Below are positions 37,112-46,143 of a stretch of 64,000 nucleotides of DNA, piece after piece. The position numbers were made by a program, and so were the translations under genes. Source of the stretch: Dastarcus helophoroides (lineage: Eukaryota > Arthropoda > Insecta > Coleoptera > Bothrideridae); NCBI GenBank assembly GCA_028583605.1, contig CM053328.1:14195107-14259106 (forward strand), written 5' to 3'. The stretch's first letter is position 1. Each line of letters starts with the position of its first letter. Under the pieces are notes generated by a model that was not told the origin of the DNA, did not search any database, and saw nothing but the letters and a program-made list of their open reading frames with translations.

Positions 37112-37869
37112 AAAGAAAGAGACAGAAAGGGGGACTTACCAATGCTGATCGATAAAAATACTTGATGCAAGTATCAATACGAACAAACTTGAGTATCTTC
37201 AACACTCCTAGATACTGATAAGTGAAATCTAAAGTGTAAATATACACCATATCTGTTGGTAAGGAACTAAGGACATCAGTTATGAAATAAATGGAAAATA
37301 CGTACTTCCTTGAAAGGAAAATGTCATTAAAAGCATAAAAGTTCATTATAACGATTACTTGGCTATAATTCGTGGTTCAAGTGTTATTTCTTTTGTGTGA
37401 TAGTCAGCGTCTCCCATGAAGAATCTTAGAATTATATCCACTATAAATATAATACTCAGCACGGCTTCGAATTGATTATTCCACGTTAAATGTTCGACTT
37501 CAATTACCACTTCAAAACTTAAAGTGATCGGAAAGACAAGGAAAAAAATATAGAAAGTGATCGTCATAACATACTCATGCATCCATCTAAAAACATTGTT
37601 TACAAACTACCAATTTATCTTAACAACTCAACTTACTTGAATTTACTCATAGGATGAATAATGTAGTCATACCCCAGATCTGATTGTCTTTTCCGCTCCC
37701 TCTGAAGACCTGTGGCACTTCTAAAAAACTCAATACACCTGGGATCATCCTGAGAAACTTGCAAATAACTTTTTATTTTAGACTTAAACCGTTCCCAAAA
37801 CGGTTTTTGAACGGAGGGTCCTTGCTTTTCATTGCTTTTATATAAGGAGCATACGTGGGGCATACTCAT
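26779..37869 (-). CDS. Gene B: HCN-like cyclic-nucleotide-gated channel paralogue, 8 exons, 543 aa, no GYG filter
   Basis: Coding exons: 37869-37637, 37586-37359, 37308-37140, 34402-34180, 34083-33988, 31318-31127, 28051-27828, 27045-26779 (stop TGA). The sum is 1632 nt, in frame. Layout as gene A: N-terminal HCN-type region (1-77), S1-S2 (78-153), S3-S4 (154-210), S5 with HWAACLQFLVP (211-284), pore exit/S6 (285-316), C-linker (317-380), CNBD (381 to about 510). The pore reads GLLVGASAP where the family has MLCIGYGRQAP. The CNBD keeps GEISLL and the KRTAN arginine-threonine, so cyclic-nucleotide binding looks possible. The start is the ATG before SMPHVCS, chosen by alignment with gene A; ATGs at 37896 and 37932 are in frame. 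A TATA-like box lies at 38139-38146, and AATAAA on the minus strand at 26703-26698 is a likely poly(A) signal. It is the upstream tandem neighbour of gene A, with about 4 kb between them. Confidence 0.9.
27055..27465. other. Gene B intron 7, remainder
   Basis: Contains two similar GGGACAAAGATCTTCTAAAGAC / GGGGCAAAACTCTTCTGAAGAC direct-repeat phrases (27283, 27339). Otherwise nothing recognised. Confidence 0.3.
27469..27745 (-). mobile_element. LINE C-terminal fragment in gene B intron 7
   Basis: Minus-strand frame with TPLAYCSQAWSSIP, FLDSVQKKVIRLFGD, LQTLKPSRIIVDLPLFNKYF: the standard post-RT tail of a non-LTR element. It lies between exons 7 and 8 of gene B on the same strand and is the best preserved of four related scraps in the window. 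Confidence 0.75.
27828..28051 (-). CDS. Gene B exon 7: first half of CNBD
   Basis: 224 nt. Acceptor ATTTCAG|AGAAG, donor GAG|GTAATG. It encodes VSVFTNISQKIL, IYLPNDIIIKAGAVGD and CMYFLASGTVAVY. A LINE fragment starts within about 90 bp downstream of the donor. Confidence 0.9.
28060..28530. other. Gene B intron 6, AT-rich
   Basis: No supported feature; part has the quasi-periodic AAATTTT texture. Confidence 0.3.
28532..28713. mobile_element. MITE with long inverted repeat
   Basis: Arms of about 80 bp (TTTCTCTCTGACGTAAGTGTC facing GACATTTATGTCAGAGAGAAA; TATCCTGAGAGA facing TCTCTCAGGATA), ends GATGCGTTTA and TTAAACGCACC. No coding capacity. Confidence 0.75.
28714..29766. repeat. Quasi-periodic AT-rich tract in gene B intron 6
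   Basis: AAATTTTGA/TCAAAATTT variants at irregular 20-30 bp spacing; no gene. Confidence 0.4.
29771..30074 (-). repeat. Solo Gypsy LTR with ATAT target duplication
   Basis: 304 bp, collinear with the LTRs at 12.4 and 14.7 kb (TTAACACTTGG-type start region, CGACCGCGTATTTATA, CCATTCTCGCGGC, end TTTGTTACA). It is flanked by ATAT on both sides (29767-29770 and 30075-30078), so it is the product of LTR-LTR recombination after a clean insertion. Confidence 0.82.
30080..31120. other. Gene B intron 6, AT-rich
   Basis: No gene or element recognised; an open frame at 30908-31099 overlaps exon 6 in antisense and is not supported. Confidence 0.3.
31127..31318 (-). CDS. Gene B exon 6: S6 end and C-linker
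   Basis: 192 nt. Acceptor TTTTTCAG|TTATT, donor CTCAG|GTTCGT. It encodes LQEYMKYKKFP and VQYYEYKFQKKFFREK, the HCN/CNG C-linker signature. Confidence 0.9.
31435..33179. mobile_element. Long foldback element, copy 1
   Basis: Ends TAGTGGAGTGCCTA and its inverse are joined to inverted arms of several hundred bp: CAGTGAGTGAAATTAAATAAAA at 31473 faces TTTTGTTTAATTTCACTCA at 33109, and AGTACCAATTTCATAAACAA at 31919 faces the inverse at 32750. The arms are diverged, and the 600-bp middle has no transposase. A second copy lies at 42139-43624. It occupies most of gene B intron 5. Confidence 0.7.
33180..33985. other. Gene B intron 5, balanced-composition block
   Basis: 33190-33470 is less AT-rich, has no transposon signature and no long open frame; it could be a regulatory element. 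The rest is AT-rich. Confidence 0.25.
33988..34083 (-). CDS. Gene B exon 5: filter position and S6 start
   Basis: 96 nt after a 96-bp intron. Acceptor TTCTTTAG|GAGC, donor GCAG|GTAAAT. The filter region is G-A-S-A-P-F-Q; no GYG is present. S6 begins at ACEFIIAGRIYLL. Confidence 0.86.
34180..34402 (-). CDS. Gene B exon 4: S5 and pore helix
   Basis: Acceptor TTTTTCAG|AGGTTC, donor GTAG|GTAAGT. It contains VVHWAACLQFLVPHL, very close to the HCN S5 end, then a turret with DSWIN and the pore-helix equivalent RASGLLV. Confidence 0.88.
34403..34905. other. Gene B intron 3, AT-rich
   Basis: No supported gene; the right part is of the quasi-periodic AT-rich type. Confidence 0.3.
34908..35085 (+). 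mobile_element. Solo Penelope-type terminus with hammerhead-like motif
   Basis: GATTAAAAAACACAACA at the left faces TGTTGTGTTTTTTAATC at the right, enclosing the hammerhead-like motif, and the tail ends CAGTCCGTTCCACCA as at 10861. No reverse transcriptase nearby. Confidence 0.72.
34946..34988 (+). ncRNA. Hammerhead-ribozyme-like motif, copy 2
   Basis: CTCT, core CTGAAGA, stem II GATAG/CTATC, AAAA in place of GAAA, then CGCGTT and AGAG. In stem II, T-A replaces the C-G pair expected for the GACAGC/GCTGTC form, so pairing is conserved while sequence is not. Confidence 0.5.
35086..35785. repeat. Quasi-periodic AT-rich tract in gene B intron 3
   Basis: AAATTTCGA/TCGACTTT variants; an open frame at 35393-35656 is compositional. 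Confidence 0.4.
35850..36440 (+). pseudogene. Mariner-type transposase remnant
   Basis: Plus-strand frames with MSEQEVHPYVAQRIIIKF at the start and, after decay, LLHDCVRPHLGQSDTSKIR, MHWATLEHPPYSLDLSPCDY and FGPLKEGLGSERFHDNAAVD. These are the second and third catalytic-region blocks of mariner transposases (the HD.RPH and SPDLSPCDYHLF boxes). The middle is deleted and frames are broken. Inside gene B intron 3, opposite strand. Confidence 0.82.
36706..37134 (+). repeat. 430-bp purine tract next to gene B exon 3
   Basis: The plus strand is almost only A and G over more than 400 bases (AAAGAAAAGAAGGGAAAGAC-like), ending at the splice donor of exon 3. On the transcribed strand this is a very long pyrimidine-rich run at the start of intron 3. 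Low-complexity frames of Ser/Leu/Phe on the minus strand are artefacts. Confidence 0.85.
37053..37106 (+). repeat. (GA)n microsatellite
   Basis: About 25 GA units within the purine tract, roughly 35 bp from the exon 3 donor. Confidence 0.93.
37140..37308 (-). CDS. Gene B exon 3: S3-S4
   Basis: A 50-bp intron (37358-37309, ending TTTCAAG) precedes it; splicing there restores KKYVFSIYFITDVLSSLP, an HCN-type S3. The S4 region YLGVLKILKFVRIDTCIKYF has few and irregularly spaced charges. Donor TTG|GTAAGT lies next to a long purine tract and (GA)n array. Confidence 0.87.
37359..37586 (-). CDS. Gene B exon 2: S1-S2
   Basis: 228 nt. Acceptor TTTTTAG|ATGG, donor GCCAA|GTAATC. It encodes two hydrophobic segments, the second with IIFIVDIILRFFMG, and ends LEPRIIAK. 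Confidence 0.88.
37637..37869 (-). CDS. Gene B exon 1: N-terminal HCN-type region
   Basis: Starts MSMPHVCSLYK and runs through CIEFFRSATGLQRERKRQ to YIIHPMSKFK. Donor TTCAA|GTAAGT, phase 2, as in gene A. The next intron is only 50 bp. Confidence 0.87.
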
Positions 37870-38138
37870 CGCCCCAATTGTATAGAAATTCGCCATCCCG
37901 CTAAGTGTCAAACTGACAGCTATCAATGGCATAAAAAACCAAAGACTCGTCAATTCTGATGTAAACGAAAATTAATTATTGTACAAAGTTCGGCTACACC
38001 ATCAAATTTCAATTAAATATGCATAGAAGCCGCCCAAATAAATATTTTCCGGATGAGCGGACAGGAGAGACGGTCTAATAACAAATTAACATACAAATCG
38101 AATTAACTCCCGCTTTGATTCTCCCAGTTTCTGATGCA

Positions 38139-38146
38139 TATTTATA
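38139..38146 (-). promoter_or_regulatory. TATA-like box upstream of gene B
   Basis: Minus-strand TATAAATA preceded by GGGGC, about 270 bp upstream of the chosen start codon, in a less AT-rich block than its surroundings. Plausible core promoter; I see no convincing initiator at the expected distance. Confidence 0.35.
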
Positions 38147-38149
38147 GCC

Positions 38150-39600
38150 CCTCAAGTCATCATCTTTAGTAGAAATAATAAGCAGGTTATTTATTAACAT
38201 TTTATACCGAGTGTCAATTTTTTACCATTGGTGTCTTGTATATTTGAAGTAGTGACACACAAAGTCAAGATTTCTTATCTTGTTACCTAACTTTCTGTCT
38301 TGTCTTATTGAGCAAGGCAAGAAGTTGTTTTACTTCTTGTCTGCCAATTTCTGGCTGCTTTGTTCTTGTCTTGCTAGCAAGAGTCTTGCTTTCTCTTATT
38401 CTTGATGGCATGTTTGCTTTGCGCATGAGCAACAATAAAACAATTTCACAACTAATTGCTACATGATCAATTTATATAAAAAAAACATCATGTAAAGATA
38501 AACGACGAAATTTCGAAAAGAAAGTTGATATTTAAAGATAACATTGTTCTAGCGATAATTTCGTGTTTTTTTTTTTCCTGGAATATATACTATATCTGCG
38601 AAAACTAAAGCTTTTCAAAATTTCAGTTCAAAATTAAATTTTCAATTTTACAACCAAAACTTTTGGCTTTTTAAGAAAAACCCAACATTTTTTTGATAAA
38701 GATTCAAAAAATTACAAATTGAGAGCAAACACTAAAACTTTAAACATTTTATTTAGGCATTTTGAACTTTTATTGGAATTTCGAATTTTTCGAAATTTGA
38801 TGATAAATTACAATTTTTCATTCGAAATCTCATCTTCAAAGTCAAATTTTTTGACGTTTCTTTCAAATTTTAGATTTTGTTCTTTAAATTGCGATAGTAT
38901 GGATTAAAAATTTTAATCTCGAAATTCGGGGTAAATATTGTTTTAATGAAAAAAATTGGACAAAAATAAAGATGTCTAAGATAAATAACAACATTTTAGG
39001 ATATCGAAAATCTTTAAAAAAATTTAAAAACGTTAAATCAGAAATCTTACGTTGAAACTAAGAATTGCAATATTTTGAGGAAAATTACGAGTTATTTTAA
39101 AATTTTTTAACCTTTTCCCAAATTTTGAATTATTTTTCCTAAATAAGGGGAATATTTTACTTATTTTTTTACTTCAGAGTCAAGTTTTTCGACTTTAAAT
39201 TTAAACTTTCTACTCGGTTTCCGAAATTTCTTAAAGAAAAAAAATGTTTCCCGAAATTTAGAGTTCAAATGCAAGAATTTCAATAACAAATTAAAATTGG
39301 ACTGATTTTAACAGATAAAAATGTTGCGATTAAAGTTAAAATGTTCATAAAAAATCGGGACAAAGTCAAAATTGTGTGGTTAAAATTTTCATTTTCAGAA
39401 AAAGTTCTTTTTTATTTTTGAATCATCCTCTCGTCTTGAATTATTTTAAAAATTGTATTTTGGGTAAGCTAAAATGAAATTTTTGAAATAATTCAAGAAA
39501 AAAATTGAATTATCGAAATTAGAATTAAAATTTAGGGAGTAAAATTAAGAAGTTAGGAAAACGTTTAAAAATTCTGAAAAAAAATTTAATTTGGAAAAAA
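38150..39600. other. Upstream of gene B: TCTTG-rich then quasi-periodic AT-rich
   Basis: 38240-38420 is rich in TCTTG/CAAG words (TTCTTATCTTG, TCTTGTCTTA, TTCTTGTCTTGC). 38560-39600 has the AAATTTTGA texture. No gene. Confidence 0.35.
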
Positions 39601-39619
39601 AATATTCTCTTGAATTTTG

Positions 39620-40720
39620 GATAGTTAGTAGTAGTAGTAGTTTATTTAAATGTCTAAAATACCTATTAATTATATATAATTCATGAAAGAATGGTAACAT
39701 TAATAATAATAATAATAAATATATATTATGACTAAATGACAATAAATAAATCTTACATATTAAAAAATATATACATATATAAGCTATTTTCTAGTTTCTA
39801 ATTTTTCGTAAAAGACTAAATTGATACAGAAATTTACAATTTTTTATTGCAGCAGGTAAGTTGCTGAATTTATATAAACCATTAAAAAATAGTGATCTTT
39901 TGGTGTTTTACTTTTTAATGTGTTTATATAGAAGTTTGTTGTGTTGCAGATATTATGGTTGTGAAGATCTCTAACATTGATTAAACAAATTTTTGGGTAA
40001 TTCGGCAAATGGTTTTTAGTTATTTTAAAAATCAAGCACATGTTAATATAGAAAAGATATTGTTTTACATACAAGAACTGGAGACATTTAAGCATGAAGT
40101 CAATACTAAACATGGTTATTACAGCGCAAAATGATTCTCAATGCTCTATTTTGTAGTGGTTGTAGTTTATTTAAGAGTCCTTGAGTGAAATAATACGAAA
40201 TTGTTGGGCAATAGAAAAATAAAGGAGCAACCCATGACTTATAGAGATTAATTCTAGCTGGAAGATTTAAAGATTGATAAATGCGCCAAAAATATTTAAC
40301 TCTAGATCAAAATCTATCAATAGCAGCATGATAAAATTCAGGGATAAATCTATAATATTACCTAAATATTTGATCTTATTAACATATTCTAAATTTGTTT
40401 GGTTTAATATTATTGGTCCTACATTAGATGCATCATAGTTACTCATTATGATAACTTTGGATTTATTTGTGATAATTAACAATTTATTTGTTTGTAAACA
40501 GTGATTTATTGAATCTAGTACTAAGTTCATTTTATTAATAGCACTGTCATAATAATTATCAAGCACACCAACAAGAGCATCATCCTCAAAAAGGTTTAAG
40601 AATGTATTTGGATGACTAATAACACCATTCATGTAATTGATATTCAATAAAAATAATATTGACCCCAGGATCGTGCCTTGTGGAACCTCATAAATGTTGT
40701 CTGTTAGAGAAAAATCCATC
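39620..40720 (-). pseudogene. LINE reverse transcriptase 3' half
   Basis: Minus-strand frame 40267-40719 has VPQGTILGSILFLLNI (RT box 3-4), the catalytic box as LFEDDALV (normally YADD/FADD), then KIKYLGNIID. Broken frames to about 39840 give the post-RT part with LARINLYKSW-like, PLFFYCPTISYYF and LQPLQNRALRI phrases. 5'-truncated and dead. Confidence 0.8.
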
Positions 40721-40939
40721 TATCATTGTTAAATAATGTCATTTTGAGAAAAAACTTAACACTGAACTTTTTCTTGTAATTTTGATTTTTCTCTGTAAAT
40801 TCAATGTTATCCGAATGAGATCGCCAGAATTTTTTACATGTAAAGGTACTGTGTAATTAAAGCGATTTAGAGACATTGTTATACAGCTTATTTTAGGAAA
40901 ATGTTGAGAAAAGAAAGAAATCTTGCTCCTTGTTAATTT

Positions 40940-41095
40940 TTCTAACAAGCAATTTTGCTCTTGCTAAAAGAACTCCTAGTCTTGTCTTGTTCTTGCTCAC
41001 AAATTTCTTGTCTTGTTCTTGCAGCAAAAACAAAAGAAGAACAAGAAAAGCAAGACAAGAACAAGAAATTCGTGAAAATCTAATTTGAGGTACTA
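40940..41095. repeat. TCTTG/CAAGA inverted-repeat cluster
   Basis: GTCTTGTCTTGTTCTTGC and TCTTGTCTTGTTCTTGC face AGAACAAGAAAAGCAAGAC and ACAAGAACAAGAAATT across about 50 bp. It resembles the TCTTG cluster at 38240-38420, so the two could be the ends of one element. Confidence 0.5.
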
Positions 41096-41399
41096 CGAGA
41101 TATATTAAATTATGAAGATATGGCAAAATATTCAAAAAATAAATCTGAAGTAAAAATATACTTTTTAGCATGGTAGGTAATTTAAAAAAACTAGAAATAT
41201 TTCAAATCTACCCTATTATCTTGTGCATTAGAATAAAAACCTTTTCCAGAGTGACTATTTCAGCTAAAGGTCGGTGGGTCAACTGTTATTAATTTAGCTG
41301 CCCATGATTCATTATACACTTCAAATGGTTGCATTAATGCAATTTAGACCAGCAGTTTTCAAACTTTTTTAAAGTGCTACCCTCTTTTATTACAAAAAA

Positions 41400-42135
41400 T
41401 TATTCGTGGCTGGCCCCCTATTTAACTTAATTCAAAGTTTTTTAAAATGCATATCCGTTTTTAGTTTAATCATAAGGATGTACTTGGGCCTTTCAAATTA
41501 AAATTTTAATAACTTTCCTTGCAACTTTGCCTTTATTATTAAAATTTCAATCAAAATCTCAAAATTCAAATTTTTGTAAAAACTTTAATTTTCATTTGGA
41601 ATTTTTCTATCCTTTCCTCAAAACTTCAACTATAATCTGAGAATGGCGACTTTTTTCCGCCACTCTTAAATATCCAAATTGAGATTTCAAGTTTAACATG
41701 CTAAGTTTATAATTGATATATGTTTTAATATCGAGTTTTAATTCGAAACCTCTAGAAAAATTTTTAGAGGAGGTAAAATTTCAATAGTAAACAAACTGAA
41801 TTTATTGCATTTTTTTTATTTGTCCACCAAAATGTTACAATTTTAATTTATCTAGTTTTGAACTTTTAAATTTTCAAGTTTTATCAACATTCTGAATTAA
41901 AACATATAGATTCCAATTTAAGTTCTAATTTAAATTAAAGTTTCGAGGAAAAAGTCACTTTCTTGTTTTGTCTTTTAATAACGAAATCATTTTATTTTAG
42001 ACCATTTTACTGATGGTTTTCAATTTACATTTTAACATGTTTTTAACTTTTTAGTTTCTGACAAAAAATGAAATGTTAATATTAAATTCAAAATATTTTT
42101 ATAAAGCACGACGTTTTAACGAAATTCCACATTTC
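41400..42135. repeat. Quasi-periodic AT-rich tract
   Basis: Same AAATTTC/TCAAAATT texture; no gene. Confidence 0.4.
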
Positions 42136-42138
42136 CCA

Positions 42139-43624
42139 ACCTACGATTACAGTTACAGTGAGTGAAATTAAATAAAAATATATGGAATGTTTAGCTAACA
42201 ATATATGTAAAAAAGTTTACCTATTAAAAAATTGTGATCTTTTAAAATAATAGTAATAATAATAAACTGGGTGTTTTAAAATAAGGTGCTTATACTTAAG
42301 GAGCATAATCCTTTAGCGATTTTAAGAAAGCAAGTTTTTATCAACATAGGTCCGGAACCGCTTTATTTTTAAGTAACAGGGTCTTGATAATCAAGAAAAA
42401 AATTAGTTTTCCCTAAATACTGTGAAACTACTCAACATATTTTTTTCAATGTTGGTAGATACTAACTAGGCATAAACACGATTTTGTTGCGGGAAAAATA
42501 TTTGCTTTTCGTCCATCAGTAGCATCCATGCTAATATGTCTTTGAGTATTCTTAACGAAAAAAATAAGCGTCCACCATGAAAAAAAAAAAATGGTACGTC
42601 ACTCTTTTTTTACAAATTAAGTACCAATTTCATAAACGACCTTCATTTCTTGGTAAAAATAACTTCCTTGAATTTTTTTCCTCCGATGAACTGTTTTCGG
42701 TTAAAACAAGTATTTAAAACTATGTTTACTTACTTTATATTAAGGGTTTATTCATTGTTAAAAATAAATATTTTTCAAAAACATATAAATCTAACTTACC
42801 TAACATAACTTTTTATGCAGAAACAACAAAATTGCCTTAAAATAAGACATTAATTTTTTAGAAAAGAACATAAAACGCCCATCGAAATACAAAGAAATGC
42901 ATTTTATTTTTTTTACTTATAGCCGTTCGTCGGGTGAAAAAAGTTAAAAGAGAATTATAACTAAGGATAAACAGTCCTACTGAAAGCCACATTTATTTTT
43001 AATTAAAAAAAAACAGTAGCGCAATTCTATAACTATTTGTAATAATAAATAAACCCATAAAACAAAATATCCGTCCATCAGACAAAAAAAATTATGGGAG
43101 AATTTTTACCAAGAAATGAAGGTCGTTTATGAAATTAGTACTTAATTTGTAAAAAAACATTGACGTACCATTTTTTCGTTAAGAATACTACAAGGCATAT
43201 TAGTATGAACACCACTGATGGAAGAAAATCAAATATTTTTCCTGCAAGAAAAATGTGTTTATGCCTAGTTAGTACCTACCAAAATTAAAAAATATATATT
43301 TCAAGTGGTTTCGTAGTACTTAAGAAAAAACTAAATTTTTTCTTAATTTTTAAGACCTTCTAACTTAAAAATAAAGCGGTTCCGGACTTATGTCGATAAA
43401 ATTTTGTTTTCATAAAATCGCTTGAGGATTATGCTCCTTAAGTCTGAGCACCTTCTTTTGAAACAGGCAGTTTATTATTATTGCTATTATTTTTAATGAA
43501 GATCACAATTCTTTAATGGGTAAACTTTTTTACAAATATTATTATCTAAACTTTTCATATATTTTTATTTAATTTCATCCGCTGTACCTGTAATCCTAGG
43601 TCGAAACCCCTAGACACTCCACTA
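42139..43624. mobile_element. Long foldback element, copy 2
   Basis: Same inverted-arm structure as 31435-33179 (CAGTGAGTGAAATTAAATAAA at the left, inverse with AATTTCATCCGCTG at the right; ATAGGTCCGGAACCGCTTTA on one arm and its inverse near 43380). The right end TAGACACTCCACTA is preserved, the left end is lost. Confidence 0.7.
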
Positions 43625-43838
43625 TATATGTCATGGAAATGTTGCTTGAAATTAGTTTATTTTGACTTTTTTTAATTCTGAATCCAGATTTTCAATTTAT
43701 ACTTTCAAGATATACTGGCAAGTCATTAATAGAGTAAAGCTCCGTAGCTCCTACAGATTCTTTGATATCATAAGATAAAATATATTTAGTACGAAGGTTC
43801 ATTATCATAAGCCGCACATTTTAAAATTAGTTGTTACT

Positions 43839-44205
43839 ATACAGGGTGAACATATACAGAGAGGTGTACTTAAGTTGCATTTTTCTAAATAAAACATCCT
43901 ATATTTTTTACATAGTTGAATCTCTTACAAAATGCTGATTAGAATAATATCAAATAATAGGAATCTGCGGTTAACAGTTTTTGAGATATTTAGAAAAACC
44001 ATGAAAATTAAGCTCAAATTTCAAGCTGGCTTGAAAGTCCGGAAACACCCAAATGATTTTACTTCTAGCACAGATTATTTCAAAATATCATGTTCTTAAA
44101 AAATAGTGTAATTTTATTTAAATAACATTTGAAGTTATAAAGAGTGATTAGAAAACGCAAAATGACATTTTACCCAAAAAGAAATCGAATAGCACACCCT
44201 GTATA
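43839..44205 (+). mobile_element. MITE family TATACAGGGTG, copy 1
   Basis: Ends TATACAGGGTG and CACCCTGTATA, about 370 bp. The interior (AAAACATCCTATATTTTTTAC, CAAAATGCTGATTAGAATAA) is found inverted in the copy at 45504. Confidence 0.7.
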
Positions 44206-44683
44206 TTATTTTTTATTTCTGTTGATCAGCAGCTAAGCTTTGCTTTGATGTAAAAACATTTGGGGCTTATTTTTATAGTTAGGAAGATATTTAATTTTAA
44301 GTTAAAAAAGTTAAAATTCTTTAAATTTATTTTGATAAAATGGGTTTTTTTCTCAAGCTTTTTGAACCTTAACAAACATAATGCCTTTACAGTGCACTAA
44401 TTTAATGCATTGTTTTAATTTTAATCATATAGAAACCTTAGTTTGGGTGCTGTTTATCATCTATACTTAAATCCTATGCACCTATCTTCTCTACACAATT
44501 CACATTATTTAAGAAAATAAGGTTAAAACTAAGCCATGGTACAATATTTGTTCATTCTAGTCCATTTTACGTTTGTTTTGGTCACATAAATTAACGAATT
44601 AAACCCATTTTCCACAACGACAAGAAACATAATTAATGCAGCATATTTTTAAAAGGAAATTAAGTTAAACCCACACTGCGCGG

Positions 44684-45180
44684 CAGGGCCGGTTCTAGGA
44701 TTTTGAGCGCCCCGGCCAAAACAAAATTTGGCGCCCTTTCTTACAAGAATATACAACGTTTACTGCAAATTAAAGAAAAATAGTAAAAAAAGGCAGAAAA
44801 TAAAAATTGCACAATAAAAACCTGTGTAAAAATTTATTTATTTAAAAAATAATTCAATAATTATTTACTCACAAGTCATGCAATATATGCTTACTTTCCA
44901 AAAAAAAAAAAACAAAAAAAATGCGCTCGTTATGCTATTCCTGTTGCATACGTTTGACATACAAGATTGTTTGTAATGCTATTTGTCAAAAATTGGTATT
45001 ATTAAAGAAAAATCAATGTATTGGTTGCTAAAAAAATTAATGTCTCATGAAAAATGATCAATTTTAATTTAAAAAATCTAAAAAAATAATGAATGCAAAA
45101 ATATATTTTATTTTTATATCGGCGCCCCTCAAAATTGGGCGCACCAGTCAGTCGCCCGGTATGCCCGCCCCTTTATCCTG
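44684..45180. mobile_element. Non-autonomous hAT-like element (tentative)
   Basis: The left end CAGGGCCGGTTCTAGGATTT with GCGCCCC faces the right end GGGCGC...CCCGCCCCTTTATCCTG. The ends resemble hAT CAGGGGCGG-type termini. The interior is AT-rich with no transposase. I cannot see a clear 8-bp target duplication. Confidence 0.45.
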
Positions 45181-45503
45181 CACTATTGTGTAGCCTAATC
45201 AAGATAAAGTACAATAATAACAGTTGTTTATTTTATCTTAGATTGGTAAAATCCTATTGGGAACGAGACATGCCGAATTTTTGGTTTTGTAAACTTGTTT
45301 GAAAATTATGCTGTAAATAGTTTATTCATTAGTGTTTTTCATTGCCCTTGAGGCATAAATTTCGAACAACTTTAATCGACATGCATTTTTAACATCCAAA
45401 TATCGACATTTTTTATTGTTCAAATTTAAAGTTAAATAACCCTCAAACTATAAAAGCTAGACCCACAAATTTCTATAATAAATCAAAGTTAAGTGAAAGA
45501 GAA

Positions 45504-45863
45504 TATACAGGGTGTGCCATTTTGATTTAAAAAAAAATGTAATTTTGCGTTTGCTAATTATCCTGTATTGTAGCAAATATTATTGAAATAAATTAACATT
45601 GTTTTTTAAGAAAAGAATATACTGTAATAATCGGCAATACAAATAAAATGATTTGATTGTGTCTGGTCTTTCAAACGAGCCTCCAAATTAGACTCAAATT
45701 TTATTAATTCTCTAAATATCTCAAAAACTATTAATCGCAGACCGATATTGTTTAATATCATTTTATTCAGCATTTTGTATGACATTTAAATTATGTAAAA
45801 ATATATAGTGTTTTATTTAAAAAAAGGCAACTTTAGAGCCCCACCGTATATTCATCCTGTATA
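45504..45863 (-). mobile_element. MITE family TATACAGGGTG, copy 2 (inverted)
   Basis: Inverted relative to 43839-44205: AATATCATTTTATTCAGCATT and AAATATATAGTGTTTTATTT mirror the first copy. The ends TATACAGGGTG and CATCCTGTATA are kept. Confidence 0.68.
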
Positions 45864-46143
45864 GGAAAAAAATAATGTTAGAATGTGCGCCTCGTATTAC
45901 TGTGCCTTTGTATTAAAAATATTTTTGTTATCAAAATAATTGTAGGGGTTACAAGGCGTAACGACTTATCCTGTATAAAATATTTATTTTTTCAAGAAAC
46001 TTTAATTTATTTTTTGAGGTTTGCTAGTTTTTATTTGAAATTTTTACCTTTTCCCTCATTTTGACTTTATACAAAATATTTTTTTTTTTTGAGAGATTTC
46101 CATTTTAATTTTAAAATTTTGCCTTTAATTTATAAATTCACAA

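Noticed and set aside
36635..37346. Long minus-strand frames rich in Ser, Leu and Phe
   Set aside because: They read through the purine tract and (GA)n array; only the first part, before the donor at 37140, is a real exon.
38240..41095. Possible CRISPR-like or tandem array from the TCTTG words
   Set aside because: Word spacing is irregular, there are no uniform spacers, and the context is a eukaryotic genome.
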